This document shows positions 35,984-44,417 of a stretch of 64,000 nt of DNA, one piece after another. Below the pieces are notes generated by a model, which saw nothing but the letters and a program-made list of their open reading frames with translations, did not search any database and was not told the origin of the DNA. Where the stretch lies: contig NZ_JACOPF010000001.1 of NCBI RefSeq assembly GCF_014287475.1, forward strand, positions 620,001 through 684,000, given 5' to 3'. Positions within the stretch are counted from its first letter, which is position 1. Every line of letters starts with the position of its first letter. This stretch comes from Mediterraneibacter hominis. Its GTDB lineage: Bacteria > Bacillota > Clostridia > Lachnospirales > Lachnospiraceae. The position numbers and the translations under genes are program-made.

Positions 35984-36301
35984 TTAAACCTCCCATTCAA
36001 ACATATACAAAACTTCATAAAGCCTTTCGCTTTCAATCCAAGTCTCGGATTTATTGTAAAAAATACCGTGTTCATCCAACACATCCTCCAGTTTCTGTTC
36101 CGCCGCTAAATCCTTGCAGTCCGTATACAGTTCTATATGAACCTCATTGATCTTGTAATAGACCTTGCCATCCGCAGAGAAGTGATTGCTTCCCGGAAGC
36201 AGATAACAGATAAACGGCGGCTCCGGTGATTCCCCCTCTGCAAAGTGATGGTATGCAAAAGGAATCTTCGTTTCATTTAATATCTGCAATAATTCTTCCA
36301 T
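35984..36301 (-). CDS. Tail completion/terminator-like protein
   Basis: 105 residues: MEELLQILNETKIPFAYHHF, PPFICYLLPGSNHFSADG, then an alpha/beta body ending EVLYMFEWEV. Matches the small tail-terminator proteins that cap the tail tube before head joining. Four bases separate it from the major tail gene. Confidence 0.7.
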   Translation of the reverse strand: MEELLQILNETKIPFAYHHFAEGESPEPPFICYLLPGSNHFSADGKVYYKINEVHIELYTDCKDLAAEQKLEDVLDEHGIFYNKSETWIESERLYEVLYMFEWEV

Positions 36302-36304
36302 ACA

Positions 36305-36685
36305 CTAACCTCCGAGTGCCCTTTCTATCTCTTCCTGCAGCTGACGGATCCCCTGCTGTTCCGCCGGTGCAATATGCGCTCTTCCCTCAACACGCCCGCC
36401 ATTCCTTTTCGCATGGCCATATTCCAGAAGATGAGCCAGCTGATACCGGTTCTTAGAATGAACCACCATGGTCAGCGTCTGGGATGTCTCCCTGACCTTT
36501 TTGGCAGCCCAGCTCTTCGCATACTTTCCGGTATCTTCCGGAGCATTCGCCTTAATCTCTTTACGAACGGTGGTACTGGCATGCTTCACAGCCTCTTTCA
36601 TATCATCTGCGGCAAGCTCAGCATACTCTGTCAATCCCTGCATGATCACATCCGCCATTTCATTGATATTTACTGTAGATGCCAT
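36305..36685 (-). CDS. HK97 gp10-like head-tail protein
   Basis: 126 residues. TVRKEIKANAPEDTGKYAKSW and HLLEYGHAKRNGGRV are hallmarks of the HK97-gp10 family, neck or tail-joining proteins. Next to head-tail adaptor and tail terminator genes as expected. Confidence 0.85.
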   Translation of the reverse strand: MASTVNINEMADVIMQGLTEYAELAADDMKEAVKHASTTVRKEIKANAPEDTGKYAKSWAAKKVRETSQTLTMVVHSKNRYQLAHLLEYGHAKRNGGRVEGRAHIAPAEQQGIRQLQEEIERALGG

Positions 36686-36687
36686 CC

Positions 36688-37020
36688 TTACCGCCTCGCT
36701 TTCTCACATCGGAATTTCAACGATTTCTTCTTATAATTCCTATGGTCTACGGAAAGAATGTTGTAAATCTCCCCTCGGAACAGGATACGGAAACCCGTGG
36801 ACATGATGTCCACAAGTTGACTGCAATACCGAACACTAAATGTAATGCTTGCATCATCTACCGTCTGCCCTGCTTCTGATTTCTCATTTCCGCCTTCCCC
36901 GCCAATCGTTGCAAAACAGGAGTAATAATCCTCCCAGCTATCCTTACGATTCCCAATGGCATCGGAAACCACAGCACTCTTCTGAAACAGGATTTTTTCA
37001 TTCAGCAAAGCTATCTTCAT
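36688..37020 (-). CDS. Phage head-tail adaptor (head closure) protein
   Basis: 110 residues with the SPP1 gp16-like barrel pattern: DAIGNRKDSWEDYYSCFATI and ITFSVRYCSQLVDI...RILFRGEIYNILSVD. It plugs the connector before tail attachment. Starts at the last base of the connector gene stop (overlap). Confidence 0.82.
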   Translation of the reverse strand: MKIALLNEKILFQKSAVVSDAIGNRKDSWEDYYSCFATIGGEGGNEKSEAGQTVDDASITFSVRYCSQLVDIMSTGFRILFRGEIYNILSVDHRNYKKKSLKFRCEKARR

Positions 37021-37295
37021 CAGAACCCCTCCTGTCTGCAGCCGAAGAGTAAGGAACGGAGTGATAAGGTCAGTGCATGGTGGTCTGCCTCTTCCCTGTG
37101 CTCATACAGATAGGCAACCGCATACATGACTGCAATCCTGGCACAAGGTTCTTCTTCAAAAGCAGCCTCATCTGCGATTCTTGCCACATCCATACATAAG
37201 GTCTGGGCGGATTCCATGATATTTCTGAGCAGAATATCATCATCCTCAAAGTCCACACGAAGATAATTCTTCATTTCTTCCAGTGTGATTACCAC
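37020..37295 (-). CDS. Head-tail connector (gp6/gp15-like)
   Basis: 91 residues from GTG 37295, which has GGAGG six bases upstream; an in-frame ATG further up lacks a site. ITLEEMKNYLRVDFEDDDILL and the helical body are typical of the DNA-packaging connector family (HK97 gp6-like). Located directly after the capsid gene. Confidence 0.75.
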   Translation of the reverse strand: MVITLEEMKNYLRVDFEDDDILLRNIMESAQTLCMDVARIADEAAFEEEPCARIAVMYAVAYLYEHREEADHHALTLSLRSLLFGCRQEGF

Positions 37296-37426
37296 AATTC
37301 CACCTCCGTCTTGCGTCACATTTCGACGCTTATGTTCCGTTTCAGAACATTTTCATTTTGTTAAGCAACAATTTGGTGCATTTTTAAATGGTGCCAGCCG
37401 TAGCCGACACCACCATTCTGTCAATC

Positions 37427-38620
37427 TTAGGCACCCATCTTAAGCACCTGAACCGCTTCGGCAAGCACTAACTTACCATCCACACGTTCTTTTGCAACAA
37501 AACCAACCATACCGTTTCCGGCAAACAGTTCTTTCAGTTCTGCGAAAGAACGGACTCCACGGTCACCAATGTTGTAATAGCTGAAATCACCAAAGGCAAT
37601 AACAGGTTTACCCGCTGCAATGGTAGGAACATATGCAGAAGTCATCACCTCATAGCCCAAGAGTCTGTCCGGCTCTCCAACCTGCAGGGAAGGCTGCCAT
37701 AAATACTGCCCGTTTTCATCTTTCAGCTTACGAATTACTGCAATGGTCGCATCGTTCATAATGAACTTTGCTTTCTTACGGTACGGGCGCTTCAATGCAT
37801 ACACAAGATTGATGATCTCATCCGTTGTAATGTCTGTTGCGCTCGCAGTAGTCACTCCAATCTCACCACCGCCCTCTTCGGCAAAAATACCAAGAGGCTT
37901 GCCGGTGCCATCTCCATTGAGGAATGCATCCTCTTCTGCATTTGCCAGTGCTTTGGAAAACTGACGGATCAGGTAATTCTCCAACCCAAAGGCATTGTCA
38001 TACAAAAGTTCCTCTGTAACCTTCACAGCTACATGAAGCTTATGGGCATCCAGATTGATCTGACTGAATTTCGCATCACCAAACGTAAGCTCTTCGCCCT
38101 CATCGATCCATGCCGCCGCAGGTTTTGCACCGGCAATGTTGATCTTACGTTCCCCGCTTGTAGTAATCGTGGTTCCAAGTTTACGGAAGATATTTTCCTC
38201 CTCCAGACCTTCAATCAATCTGGAATCGTATTCCTCTGGTACCAGATAGCCTCCATCCGCATCAATCCCCTCAGAAAGCACGTTTCTGATGTTCCGGAAG
38301 TTGTTGCGGATCGCATGAAGCATTGCTTCCTTATATTCGTCGGAAGCACGACCAGTCTTCCTTTCAGTATCCTTTCCGCCATTCATAGGCTTACCGGTAA
38401 TCGGCGTGTTCACAGGTTTATTCAGCTCTGCTTCCATAGCCTCCATCTCTTCCATGCGTGCGATCTCGGCAGAATAGTTCTGTACCTTCTGCTCCATTTC
38501 CCCATAAGTGGCTGCATCCTCAGCAGACAACAGACCATCCTTATCACGTTTTGTTTCCACAAAAGCCTTCGCAGCTTCCCATGCTTTGTTTCTCTTTTCT
38601 CTCAGTTCTAAAATAGTCAT
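37427..38620 (-). CDS. HK97-type major capsid protein with N-terminal delta domain
   Basis: 397 residues. Residues 1-105 are a charged helical scaffold (delta) domain, followed by the HK97 fold: GGYLVPEEYDSRLIEGLEEEN and ALANAEEDAFLNGDGTGKPLGIF. The protease encoded next door should remove the delta domain during maturation. An ATGGTG/CACCAT hairpin with A/T-rich tail follows the gene at about 37384-37415. Confidence 0.93.
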   Translation of the reverse strand: MTILELREKRNKAWEAAKAFVETKRDKDGLLSAEDAATYGEMEQKVQNYSAEIARMEEMEAMEAELNKPVNTPITGKPMNGGKDTERKTGRASDEYKEAMLHAIRNNFRNIRNVLSEGIDADGGYLVPEEYDSRLIEGLEEENIFRKLGTTITTSGERKINIAGAKPAAAWIDEGEELTFGDAKFSQINLDAHKLHVAVKVTEELLYDNAFGLENYLIRQFSKALANAEEDAFLNGDGTGKPLGIFAEEGGGEIGVTTASATDITTDEIINLVYALKRPYRKKAKFIMNDATIAVIRKLKDENGQYLWQPSLQVGEPDRLLGYEVMTSAYVPTIAAGKPVIAFGDFSYYNIGDRGVRSFAELKELFAGNGMVGFVAKERVDGKLVLAEAVQVLKMGA

Positions 38621-38626
38621 AGTAGA

Positions 38627-39382
38627 TTACCTCCAATTTTTCATTAAATGAAGCCGACTCATCAGCGAATCGACTTTGACTTTGTTACTGTTTTCAGTTT
38701 CATTTTCCTGCTGGATTCGGCACTTCTCGGCAATCTTATCCATTAAGGAATTGACCACCGCAGTTTTTGAATACAGCATGGATACCTGTGGCACTTCCAA
38801 CTCATCCACAGCACCATTTCTCTGGATAATTTCATCTGCAAAACCAAGCTCAATCGCCTTATTTACATCCATCCATGTTTCCGCGTCCATGAGGTGTGCC
38901 AGTCTGGTTCTGGACATTCCGGTTTTTAACTCATAGGCATTGATAATGGAATCTTTTACACTGGAAAGCATATCAATGGCTCTCTGCATCTCCCCGGAAT
39001 CACCAAAAGCAATGGTCATCGGATTGTGAATCATCATCATGGATACTGGAGACATCAGCACCGTATCACCGGCCATTGCAATGACTGAAGCTGCGGATGC
39101 TGCAATCCCGTCAATCTTGACTGTGACCTTCCCCTCATACTCACGGAGCATGTTGTAAATCTGGGCAGCAGCCACACAGTCTCCGCCGGGCGAATTGATC
39201 CAGACTGTAATATTACCCTTCCCATCCATCAATTCTTCCTTGAACATCTGCGGTGTGATGTCATCATCAAACCAGCTATCCTCTGCGATGGTGCCATTTA
39301 GTAACAGTGTTCTCTCCACCGTTTCCGTCTGTGTCTCCTGATTCCAAACCTGCTGGTTCTTCCACTTCCAAAACTTCTTCAC
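38627..39382 (-). CDS. ClpP-like prohead protease
   Basis: 251 residues from GTG 39382, preferred because AAAGGAGG lies nine bases upstream; the open frame extends 13 codons further. ClpP/crotonase fold: WINSPGGDCVAAAQIY, GIAASAASVIAMAG (catalytic Ser), MMIHNP (catalytic His). A C-terminal extension (about residues 200-251) is charged. Cleaves the capsid delta domain during head maturation; in canonical order between portal and capsid. Confidence 0.9.
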   Translation of the reverse strand: MKKFWKWKNQQVWNQETQTETVERTLLLNGTIAEDSWFDDDITPQMFKEELMDGKGNITVWINSPGGDCVAAAQIYNMLREYEGKVTVKIDGIAASAASVIAMAGDTVLMSPVSMMMIHNPMTIAFGDSGEMQRAIDMLSSVKDSIINAYELKTGMSRTRLAHLMDAETWMDVNKAIELGFADEIIQRNGAVDELEVPQVSMLYSKTAVVNSLMDKIAEKCRIQQENETENSNKVKVDSLMSRLHLMKNWR

Positions 39383-39475
39383 TTTGTTTTTCCTCCTTTC
39401 CCTCGTCCTTACTTGCTTCATATCACTCGCTTCCGCACAACTGCGAAATCTCCCTCATTCCGTAGCTCGTCCTCT

Positions 39476-39501
39476 CCCCAAAAAGTCACGACTTTTCGGG
39501 G
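39476..39501 (-). repeat. Strong palindrome spanning the portal stop codon
   Basis: CCCC-AAAAAGTC-AC-GACTTTTC-GGGG, one mismatch, overlapping the portal TGA (39488-39486). Could slow ribosomes or process the head-gene mRNA. Confidence 0.45.
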
Positions 39502-40730
39502 CCTCCTGCGAAAGCTCCTGCGTCTTTTAATTTGGTCATATTCCCGTTGATCAGGTACAGATCGCCGCCTCCCTCTTCCGGAATACGGTCAAGATTTTCA
39601 AGTTCCCGGATATCGTTGGCGCTCATCCAGCCGTTCTGTCTGCCGATGGCATAACCATTCATACGGCTCTGATAATCGCCACGGAGCAATCCATCCACAT
39701 TGAACTTGACAAAATACCCCGTCTTCTCATCTGCGGAAAATAGGGAACGAACAATCTCCTGTTCCCACCTTGCAACCCAAGGGTCTAAGGTATATTTCAC
39801 GAACTCCAAAGACTGCTGCTCTATATTAGAAAAGCTCGACTTTTCCAAATCCCCGACCATATGTGGAGGAACCCGGAAAATTCGAGCGATTTCATTGATT
39901 TGAAATTTTCTTGTTTCTAAAAACTGTGCCTGTTCCGGACTGATGGAAATCGGTGTGTACTTCATTCCTTCTTCCAGAACCGCAACTTTATTGGCATTAG
40001 AACTTCCACCAAAAGTTTCTGTCCAGCTTTCTCTTAATCTTGCCGGATCTTTAATCGTACCCGGATGCTCCAGCACACCACTTGGTGCCGCACCATTGGC
40101 AAAGAACTTTGCACCATACTCCTCACAGGCAATGGCCATACCGATCGCATTCTTCGCCATTGCGATAGGCGAATACCCAACCAGTCCATCAAACCCAAGA
40201 CCTGGGATATGAAGCACATCCGACGGTTTCAGATTAACAACACTTCCTTTCACGGTCGGTGCATCATCTTTACTGGTGTTGTACTGATAATAAAGCTGTC
40301 CTTTCTCATCCCTGTCCACAATCATCCGGTTCGGCATCAGCGGATACAATGCAATGATTTCCCCTTTGCCATTACGGATAATCTGGGCATACGCATTTCC
40401 CCAAAGGAGCAGATGTGTCATCAAAGTCTCTCTGAACACAAAGGATGTCATTTCCGGATTCGGTTCATCATGGAGCAAAAAATAAAGCGGGTGTTTCACC
40501 GCCTTTTCCTTACCACCTTCTCCGTTGTATCTGTAAACATGAAGCGGAAGGCTTGCCACCGCCTCTGATAAGATACGCACACAGGAATACACCGCTGTCA
40601 TCTGCATGGCTGAACGCTCATTGACATTCTTCCCACTGGAACTGCCACCGATAAAAAATCGGTATGCACTTCCAGATGTAGCATTTTGTGGTTTATCCCT
40701 TGCTTTAAAAATCCCTGTTAAAATTCCCAT
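39486..40730 (-). CDS. HK97-type portal protein
   Basis: 414 residues: AVYSCVRILSEAVASLPLHVYR near the N-terminus, LWGNAYAQIIRNGKGEI and a downstream HMVGDLEKSSFSNIEQQ are diagnostic of HK97 portals. It forms the dodecameric DNA entry ring in the capsid vertex. Between it and the terminase a plus-strand cargo unit is inserted. GGAGTGA precedes the ATG. Confidence 0.93.
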   Translation of the reverse strand: MGILTGIFKARDKPQNATSGSAYRFFIGGSSSGKNVNERSAMQMTAVYSCVRILSEAVASLPLHVYRYNGEGGKEKAVKHPLYFLLHDEPNPEMTSFVFRETLMTHLLLWGNAYAQIIRNGKGEIIALYPLMPNRMIVDRDEKGQLYYQYNTSKDDAPTVKGSVVNLKPSDVLHIPGLGFDGLVGYSPIAMAKNAIGMAIACEEYGAKFFANGAAPSGVLEHPGTIKDPARLRESWTETFGGSSNANKVAVLEEGMKYTPISISPEQAQFLETRKFQINEIARIFRVPPHMVGDLEKSSFSNIEQQSLEFVKYTLDPWVARWEQEIVRSLFSADEKTGYFVKFNVDGLLRGDYQSRMNGYAIGRQNGWMSANDIRELENLDRIPEEGGGDLYLINGNMTKLKDAGAFAGGPEKS

Positions 40731-40843
40731 GATTATTTCACTCCTTGTTTGTTTCCAAATTTTTCATTGACATTTTTTCATCTGATTCCATATAATATAT
40801 TAGATGCACAAATCCGTGCATCTCCCAAAATAAATTCAGGTTA

Positions 40844-40871
40844 TTGACTTGAATCTATTTTATGCTATAAT
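40844..40871 (+). promoter_or_regulatory. Promoter of the structured RNA/PBECR4-like unit
   Basis: TTGACT (40844-40849), 16 bp, TATAAT (40866-40871) on the plus strand, against the direction of the phage late operon. Confidence 0.7.
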
Positions 40872-40877
40872 ATTTAT

Positions 40878-41050
40878 AGAGGATAGCGACGAGATCAGCT
40901 ATCGTTGGTTATGAAGCAATTGACTGTGTCGGCATGCAGCCGGTTGTGGAGCCAGACCTTGGGTTATGCGATAACCTCAAACCGAATAGGTTCTTCGGAG
41001 CTGAAAGAAAACGCTTTTATGGGGCCTTGCTCACGCAAGGTCCTTTAATT
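40878..41050 (+). ncRNA. Structured RNA with own terminator, upstream of a nuclease remnant
   Basis: About 170 nt between the promoter and a terminator-like stem. Visible hairpins: GATAGC/GCTATC (40882-40903), CGGC/GCCG (40930-40942), TTGGGTTAT-GCG-ATAACCTCAA (40959-40979), CCGAA/TTCGG (40982-40998) and GGCCTTGC-TCAC-GCAAGGTCC followed by TTTAATTTTT (41023-41050). The order promoter, RNA, terminator, nuclease gene is that of type III toxin-antitoxin loci, in which the RNA neutralises the toxin. I see no tandem repeats as in ToxI, so it is either a different RNA class or another cis-regulator. Confidence 0.6.
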
Positions 41051-41073
41051 TTTACCAAAGGTGGCTGTACAAA

Positions 41074-41672
41074 ATGGACATTTTAAAACAATCCGCATTG
41101 GCGTGGAAAGAGCTAACTGAATACCGTTACCAGTTCGTGTATGGCTACAAAAAGACTTTGTATCCTATCAACCTCACGTTTTCCAATGAGGCTATCCACA
41201 TCTGGCCGGTTTTCAATACACGAAAGACATCTCCCTTCCAAACTATTCCTCTGCTAAAATTGCAGAGCGGATTCTTGAAGGGAAAATAACTTTTGAACAA
41301 ATTCAAAAAGCAGCACAATATGAGGAAATGATTAAGCCCCGATTAGAAGCACTCATCCATTTGAAACATTCCTTGGATCATGATTTTAATCTTTATTCCT
41401 TCATGCCTCGAATGTACCCTTTTATCACCAACATTAAGGCAGATTACCTAATCGCCAGTCATCTGGTGATTGATAGTTATGTTTTCATCATCCATACCAC
41501 TCCAAAAGGAGATGCCAAATGCGATTTTCTTTGCTGTTCGGCTTTCGCTAAAGGTGAACGCGACTACGAAACAAATCAAAGGAAACGGGCATTACTCAAA
41601 AAGTAACGTGTACATATCGCATCAAGCACAACAACTGTTTTACTCGATAAATTGAATAGCGAATCTTCATAG
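41074..41672 (+). pseudogene. PBECR4-like nuclease gene, one frameshift and one nonsense codon
   Basis: From ATG 41074 (AAAGGTGG nine bases upstream) the frame gives MDILKQSALAWKELTEYRYQ, then NLTFSNEA. At about 41197 one base is missing; in the next frame the protein continues PHLAGFQYTKDISLPNYSS, AERILEGKITFEQIQ and MIKPRLEALIHLKHSL. A TAA at 41604 interrupts it before RVHIASSTTTVLLDKLN. The PHLxGF and LEALxxL segments resemble phage-borne barnase/EndoU/colicin-like nuclease family 4. With two lesions, activity in this copy is unlikely. Family call is from pattern recall. Confidence 0.6.
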
Positions 41673-41710
41673 GGAACATTTTCAACAACAAACATCTTGA
41701 AATGTTCCCT
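41671..41710. terminator. Bidirectional hairpin between cargo unit and terminase
   Basis: AGGGAACATTTTCAA pairs with TTGAAATGTTCCCT. It lies directly after the terminase stop and the nuclease remnant, so it can end transcripts from both strands; T-rich tails are weak. Confidence 0.5.
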
Positions 41711-41712
41711 AC

Positions 41713-43314
41713 TTATATGAACAAAATGCCTCTGGAATCATAAACACTTTCTGTATTTGAATTTCCACAACGAATCGCCCTATCCAGTCCCATAATCGTT
41801 GCAATGGCACCATCAATCTTCTCTGTAGATTTTTCCTTATCTGCTTTAATGTTTCCTGCCGGATCTGTTCGAATAAAAATATTATCCATCATCCAGCGAA
41901 GCACCGGATGTCCGCCATGAGCCAGCTTCTTTTCCAGTGTAAGCTTCATCAATTCTTTTGTCGGCGGACTCATATCTTTGAACCCTTGTCCAAACGGAAC
42001 TACCGTAAATCCCATACCTTCCAGATTCTGAACCATCTGCACTGCTCCCCAGCGGTCAAATGCAATCTCACGAATGTTGAAACGCTCGCCCAATCGTTCT
42101 ATGAACTTTTCAATATATCCATAATGAACCACGTTTCCTTCCGTGGTCTGCAGATATCCCTGTCTTTCCCAAACATCATAAGGAACATGGTCTCTACGGA
42201 CTCGCAGTTCCAATGTCTCCTCCGGAATCCAAAAATAAGGCAGGATTGCATATTTATCATCTTCATCCTCTGGCGGAAATACCAATACAAAAGCCGTGAT
42301 GTCTGTGGTTGAGGATAAGTCCAAACCACCATAACATACACGTCCTTCCAAATCGTCTTCATTTACATGGAACGCACAGGCATCCCATTTCTCCATGGGC
42401 ATCCATCGGACTGCCTGTTTTACCCACTGGTTTAGTCGAAGCTGCCTGAAAGCATTTTCCTCTCCCGGATTTTGTTTTGCAGAATCACAAGCGGCTTGTA
42501 CCTTATCCATACTGACCGTAATCCCCAGAGACGGATTGGCTTTCTTCCATACCTTGGGATCTGTCCAGTCATCATTTTCATCCGCACCATAAATTACAGG
42601 ATAGAATGTCGGATCTATCTTTCGTCCCTCAATAATATCCTTTGCTTTCTGATGGGTTTCATAGCAGATACTGTTTGTGTCAGTACCTGCTGTTGTAATC
42701 AGAAAATAAAGCGGCTGTGTTCTGGCATCCCCGGAACCCTTCGTCATAACATCAAACAACTTCCTGTTCGGCTGTGTATGCAGCTCATCAAACACAACCC
42801 CGTGGATATTAAAACCATGCTTAGAATAGGCTTCCGCCGACAACACCTGATAAAAACTGTTTGTCGGCTGATAAATGATCCTCTTCTGGGATGCCAATAT
42901 TTTCACTCTCTTATTCAATGCCGGACACATCCGAACCATATCAGCTGCAACCTCAAATACAATGGAAGCCTGCTGCCGGTCAGCCGCACATCCATAAACT
43001 TCTGCCCTTTCTTCCCCATCTCCACAGGTAAGCAAAAGTGCGACTGCTGCCGCCAGTTCTGATTTCCCCATCTTCTTAGGAATCTCAATATAGGCTGTGT
43101 TGAACTGTCTGTAACCATTTGGCTTGATAGTTCCAAACACATCTCTAATAATCTGTTCCTGCCAGTCAATCAGTTCGAATGGCTTTCCCGCCCATGTCCC
43201 TTTTGTATGACACAGGCACTCAATAAAGGAAACTGCATAATCCGCCAGTTCTTGGCTATATGCAGAATCCTTCGCCATGAACTTTGTTGGCTTATATTTT
43301 TTCAGTTTCCTCAC
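41713..43314 (-). CDS. Terminase large subunit
   Basis: 533 residues from GTG 43314 (GGAGGAATAAT upstream), giving MRKLKKYKPTKFMAKDSAYS. ATPase: YIEIPKKMGKSELAAAVALLL (Walker A-like), HGVVFDELHTQ (Walker B). The C-terminal part contains the nuclease with DLSSTTDITAFVLVFPPE and FDRWGAVQMVQNLEGMGF. HK97/P27-family terminase; packages DNA into the prohead through the portal. Separated from the portal by the inserted plus-strand unit. Confidence 0.92.
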   Translation of the reverse strand: MRKLKKYKPTKFMAKDSAYSQELADYAVSFIECLCHTKGTWAGKPFELIDWQEQIIRDVFGTIKPNGYRQFNTAYIEIPKKMGKSELAAAVALLLTCGDGEERAEVYGCAADRQQASIVFEVAADMVRMCPALNKRVKILASQKRIIYQPTNSFYQVLSAEAYSKHGFNIHGVVFDELHTQPNRKLFDVMTKGSGDARTQPLYFLITTAGTDTNSICYETHQKAKDIIEGRKIDPTFYPVIYGADENDDWTDPKVWKKANPSLGITVSMDKVQAACDSAKQNPGEENAFRQLRLNQWVKQAVRWMPMEKWDACAFHVNEDDLEGRVCYGGLDLSSTTDITAFVLVFPPEDEDDKYAILPYFWIPEETLELRVRRDHVPYDVWERQGYLQTTEGNVVHYGYIEKFIERLGERFNIREIAFDRWGAVQMVQNLEGMGFTVVPFGQGFKDMSPPTKELMKLTLEKKLAHGGHPVLRWMMDNIFIRTDPAGNIKADKEKSTEKIDGAIATIMGLDRAIRCGNSNTESVYDSRGILFI

Positions 43315-43370
43315 ATTATTCCTCCATGTATAAAAGGGAAAGATATCTGAACCTCTCCCCAACAATCATT

Positions 43371-43589
43371 CTATAATTTTTTACAAATATCCTCGCCATA
43401 TACAAGATTTAATCCACTTCCATTATCCCACCTGACCATAATGGAACCGATATCATCCACACCTGTGACGGTGCCTTTCGTGCCTACCGGCGGTGCCTGT
43501 ATGTCATCCATCTTTACAAGTTCCACTCGTGTCCCAGATGGATACTCTGCTTTAATTTTCTCGACTATCGATTTGCTCGGAAACCTCAT
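43371..43589 (-). CDS. DUF4314 protein
   Basis: 72 residues from ATG 43589. MRFPSKSIVEKIKAEYPSGT then LVKMDDIQAPPVGTKGTVTG and SIMVRWDNGSGLNLVYGED: a small SH3-like beta barrel typical of DUF4314, frequent in Firmicute mobile elements. Overlaps the preceding gene by 38 bp. Function unknown. Confidence 0.8.
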   Translation of the reverse strand: MRFPSKSIVEKIKAEYPSGTRVELVKMDDIQAPPVGTKGTVTGVDDIGSIMVRWDNGSGLNLVYGEDICKKL

Positions 43590-44334
43590 GTACACCACCC
43601 TTATCTTTATTATTTTTAAATGCTGCTGAACCGCTGAGATTTTGAAGCAATATCTTTCTCTCTTTTTTATATTGCTCACCAATAAATCCCAATCTTAAAA
43701 GAAAACATCTGAATGTGTATTTTTCATTCTCAACTTCTTTTTCTGCTGCATTGATTCGATTTTGATTTTTTGCCATCTCACAAAGTGCATAAATCAAATG
43801 GCTGTAAGCGGCAACGGCATCTTCATCCGTGGGTTTGATCTCAAACCAAGGGAAACTTACTTTTTCATCTTCCACCTTGATTGGAAGATCCTCAATCTCC
43901 AACGCCTTTTTGATTAAAGTCTGTTTGGAACTTATCAAATTTTCAAGCCTTGTAAGCGCCTGGTCATTAAAATATTTTCTTGGCATTGATACTGTAGAAC
44001 CGATGTCTTCTTTCTCTGGTGCATCTTCCTGATTGTCAGATTCCAAATGTTCTTCTTCTAAAAAAGATTTTTCTTCCGAAAAAAATTCCTGCGTCTTAAG
44101 ATAAGGATTTTCCTTTGCCGCAAATCCCCTCTTCTCCAGTTCATTCAAAACATTTTTCATAGAATCTGCATCCACGTTGTCATCAAATTCCAAATCACCA
44201 TCACGGGTAATGGTCATGCTGCCAACCTCATATGCAAATGTCGGTGGTTTCTTGTACACGGATTTTGTCCCTGTAATTTCCTCCAATGCCTGTACAAAGG
44301 GTTTTCTCTCTTTTAAACTGTAAATAATCTTCAT
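43552..44334 (-). CDS. Mobile-element 'virulence-related' type protein, function unknown
   Basis: 260 residues from ATG 44334 with GGAGGCACAG before it. MKIIYSLKERKPFVQALEEIT and FAYEVGSMTITRDGDLEF mark the N-terminal domain known from Firmicute plasmids, ICEs and phages as virulence-related. The C-terminal half is coiled (Glu/Lys rich) and ends with a basic tail. It has a promoter (44366-44394) almost identical to that of the excisionase. It sits between methylase and terminase, probably a cargo gene. Confidence 0.65.
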   Translation of the reverse strand: MKIIYSLKERKPFVQALEEITGTKSVYKKPPTFAYEVGSMTITRDGDLEFDDNVDADSMKNVLNELEKRGFAAKENPYLKTQEFFSEEKSFLEEEHLESDNQEDAPEKEDIGSTVSMPRKYFNDQALTRLENLISSKQTLIKKALEIEDLPIKVEDEKVSFPWFEIKPTDEDAVAAYSHLIYALCEMAKNQNRINAAEKEVENEKYTFRCFLLRLGFIGEQYKKERKILLQNLSGSAAFKNNKDKGGVHEVSEQIDSREN

Positions 44335-44365
44335 GATCTGTGCCTCCTTCTTTTTTGGTAGTACA

Positions 44366-44394
44366 TATATCACTCTAAAGCACATAAATAGCAA
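44366..44394 (-). promoter_or_regulatory. Repeated promoter, copy 2
   Basis: Minus-strand TTGCTA (44394-44389), 17 bp, GATATA (44371-44366), followed by TGTACTACCAAAA. Nearly the same as 21971-22011 in front of the excisionase. Confidence 0.5.
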
Positions 44395-44417
44395 GTAATA
44401 TATCCAAAGAATGTGAA

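Noticed and set aside
40882-41000. Known riboswitch or 6S-like RNA in the plus-strand RNA unit
   Set aside because: The hairpins do not match any riboswitch core I can recognise; it is kept as an unclassified RNA.
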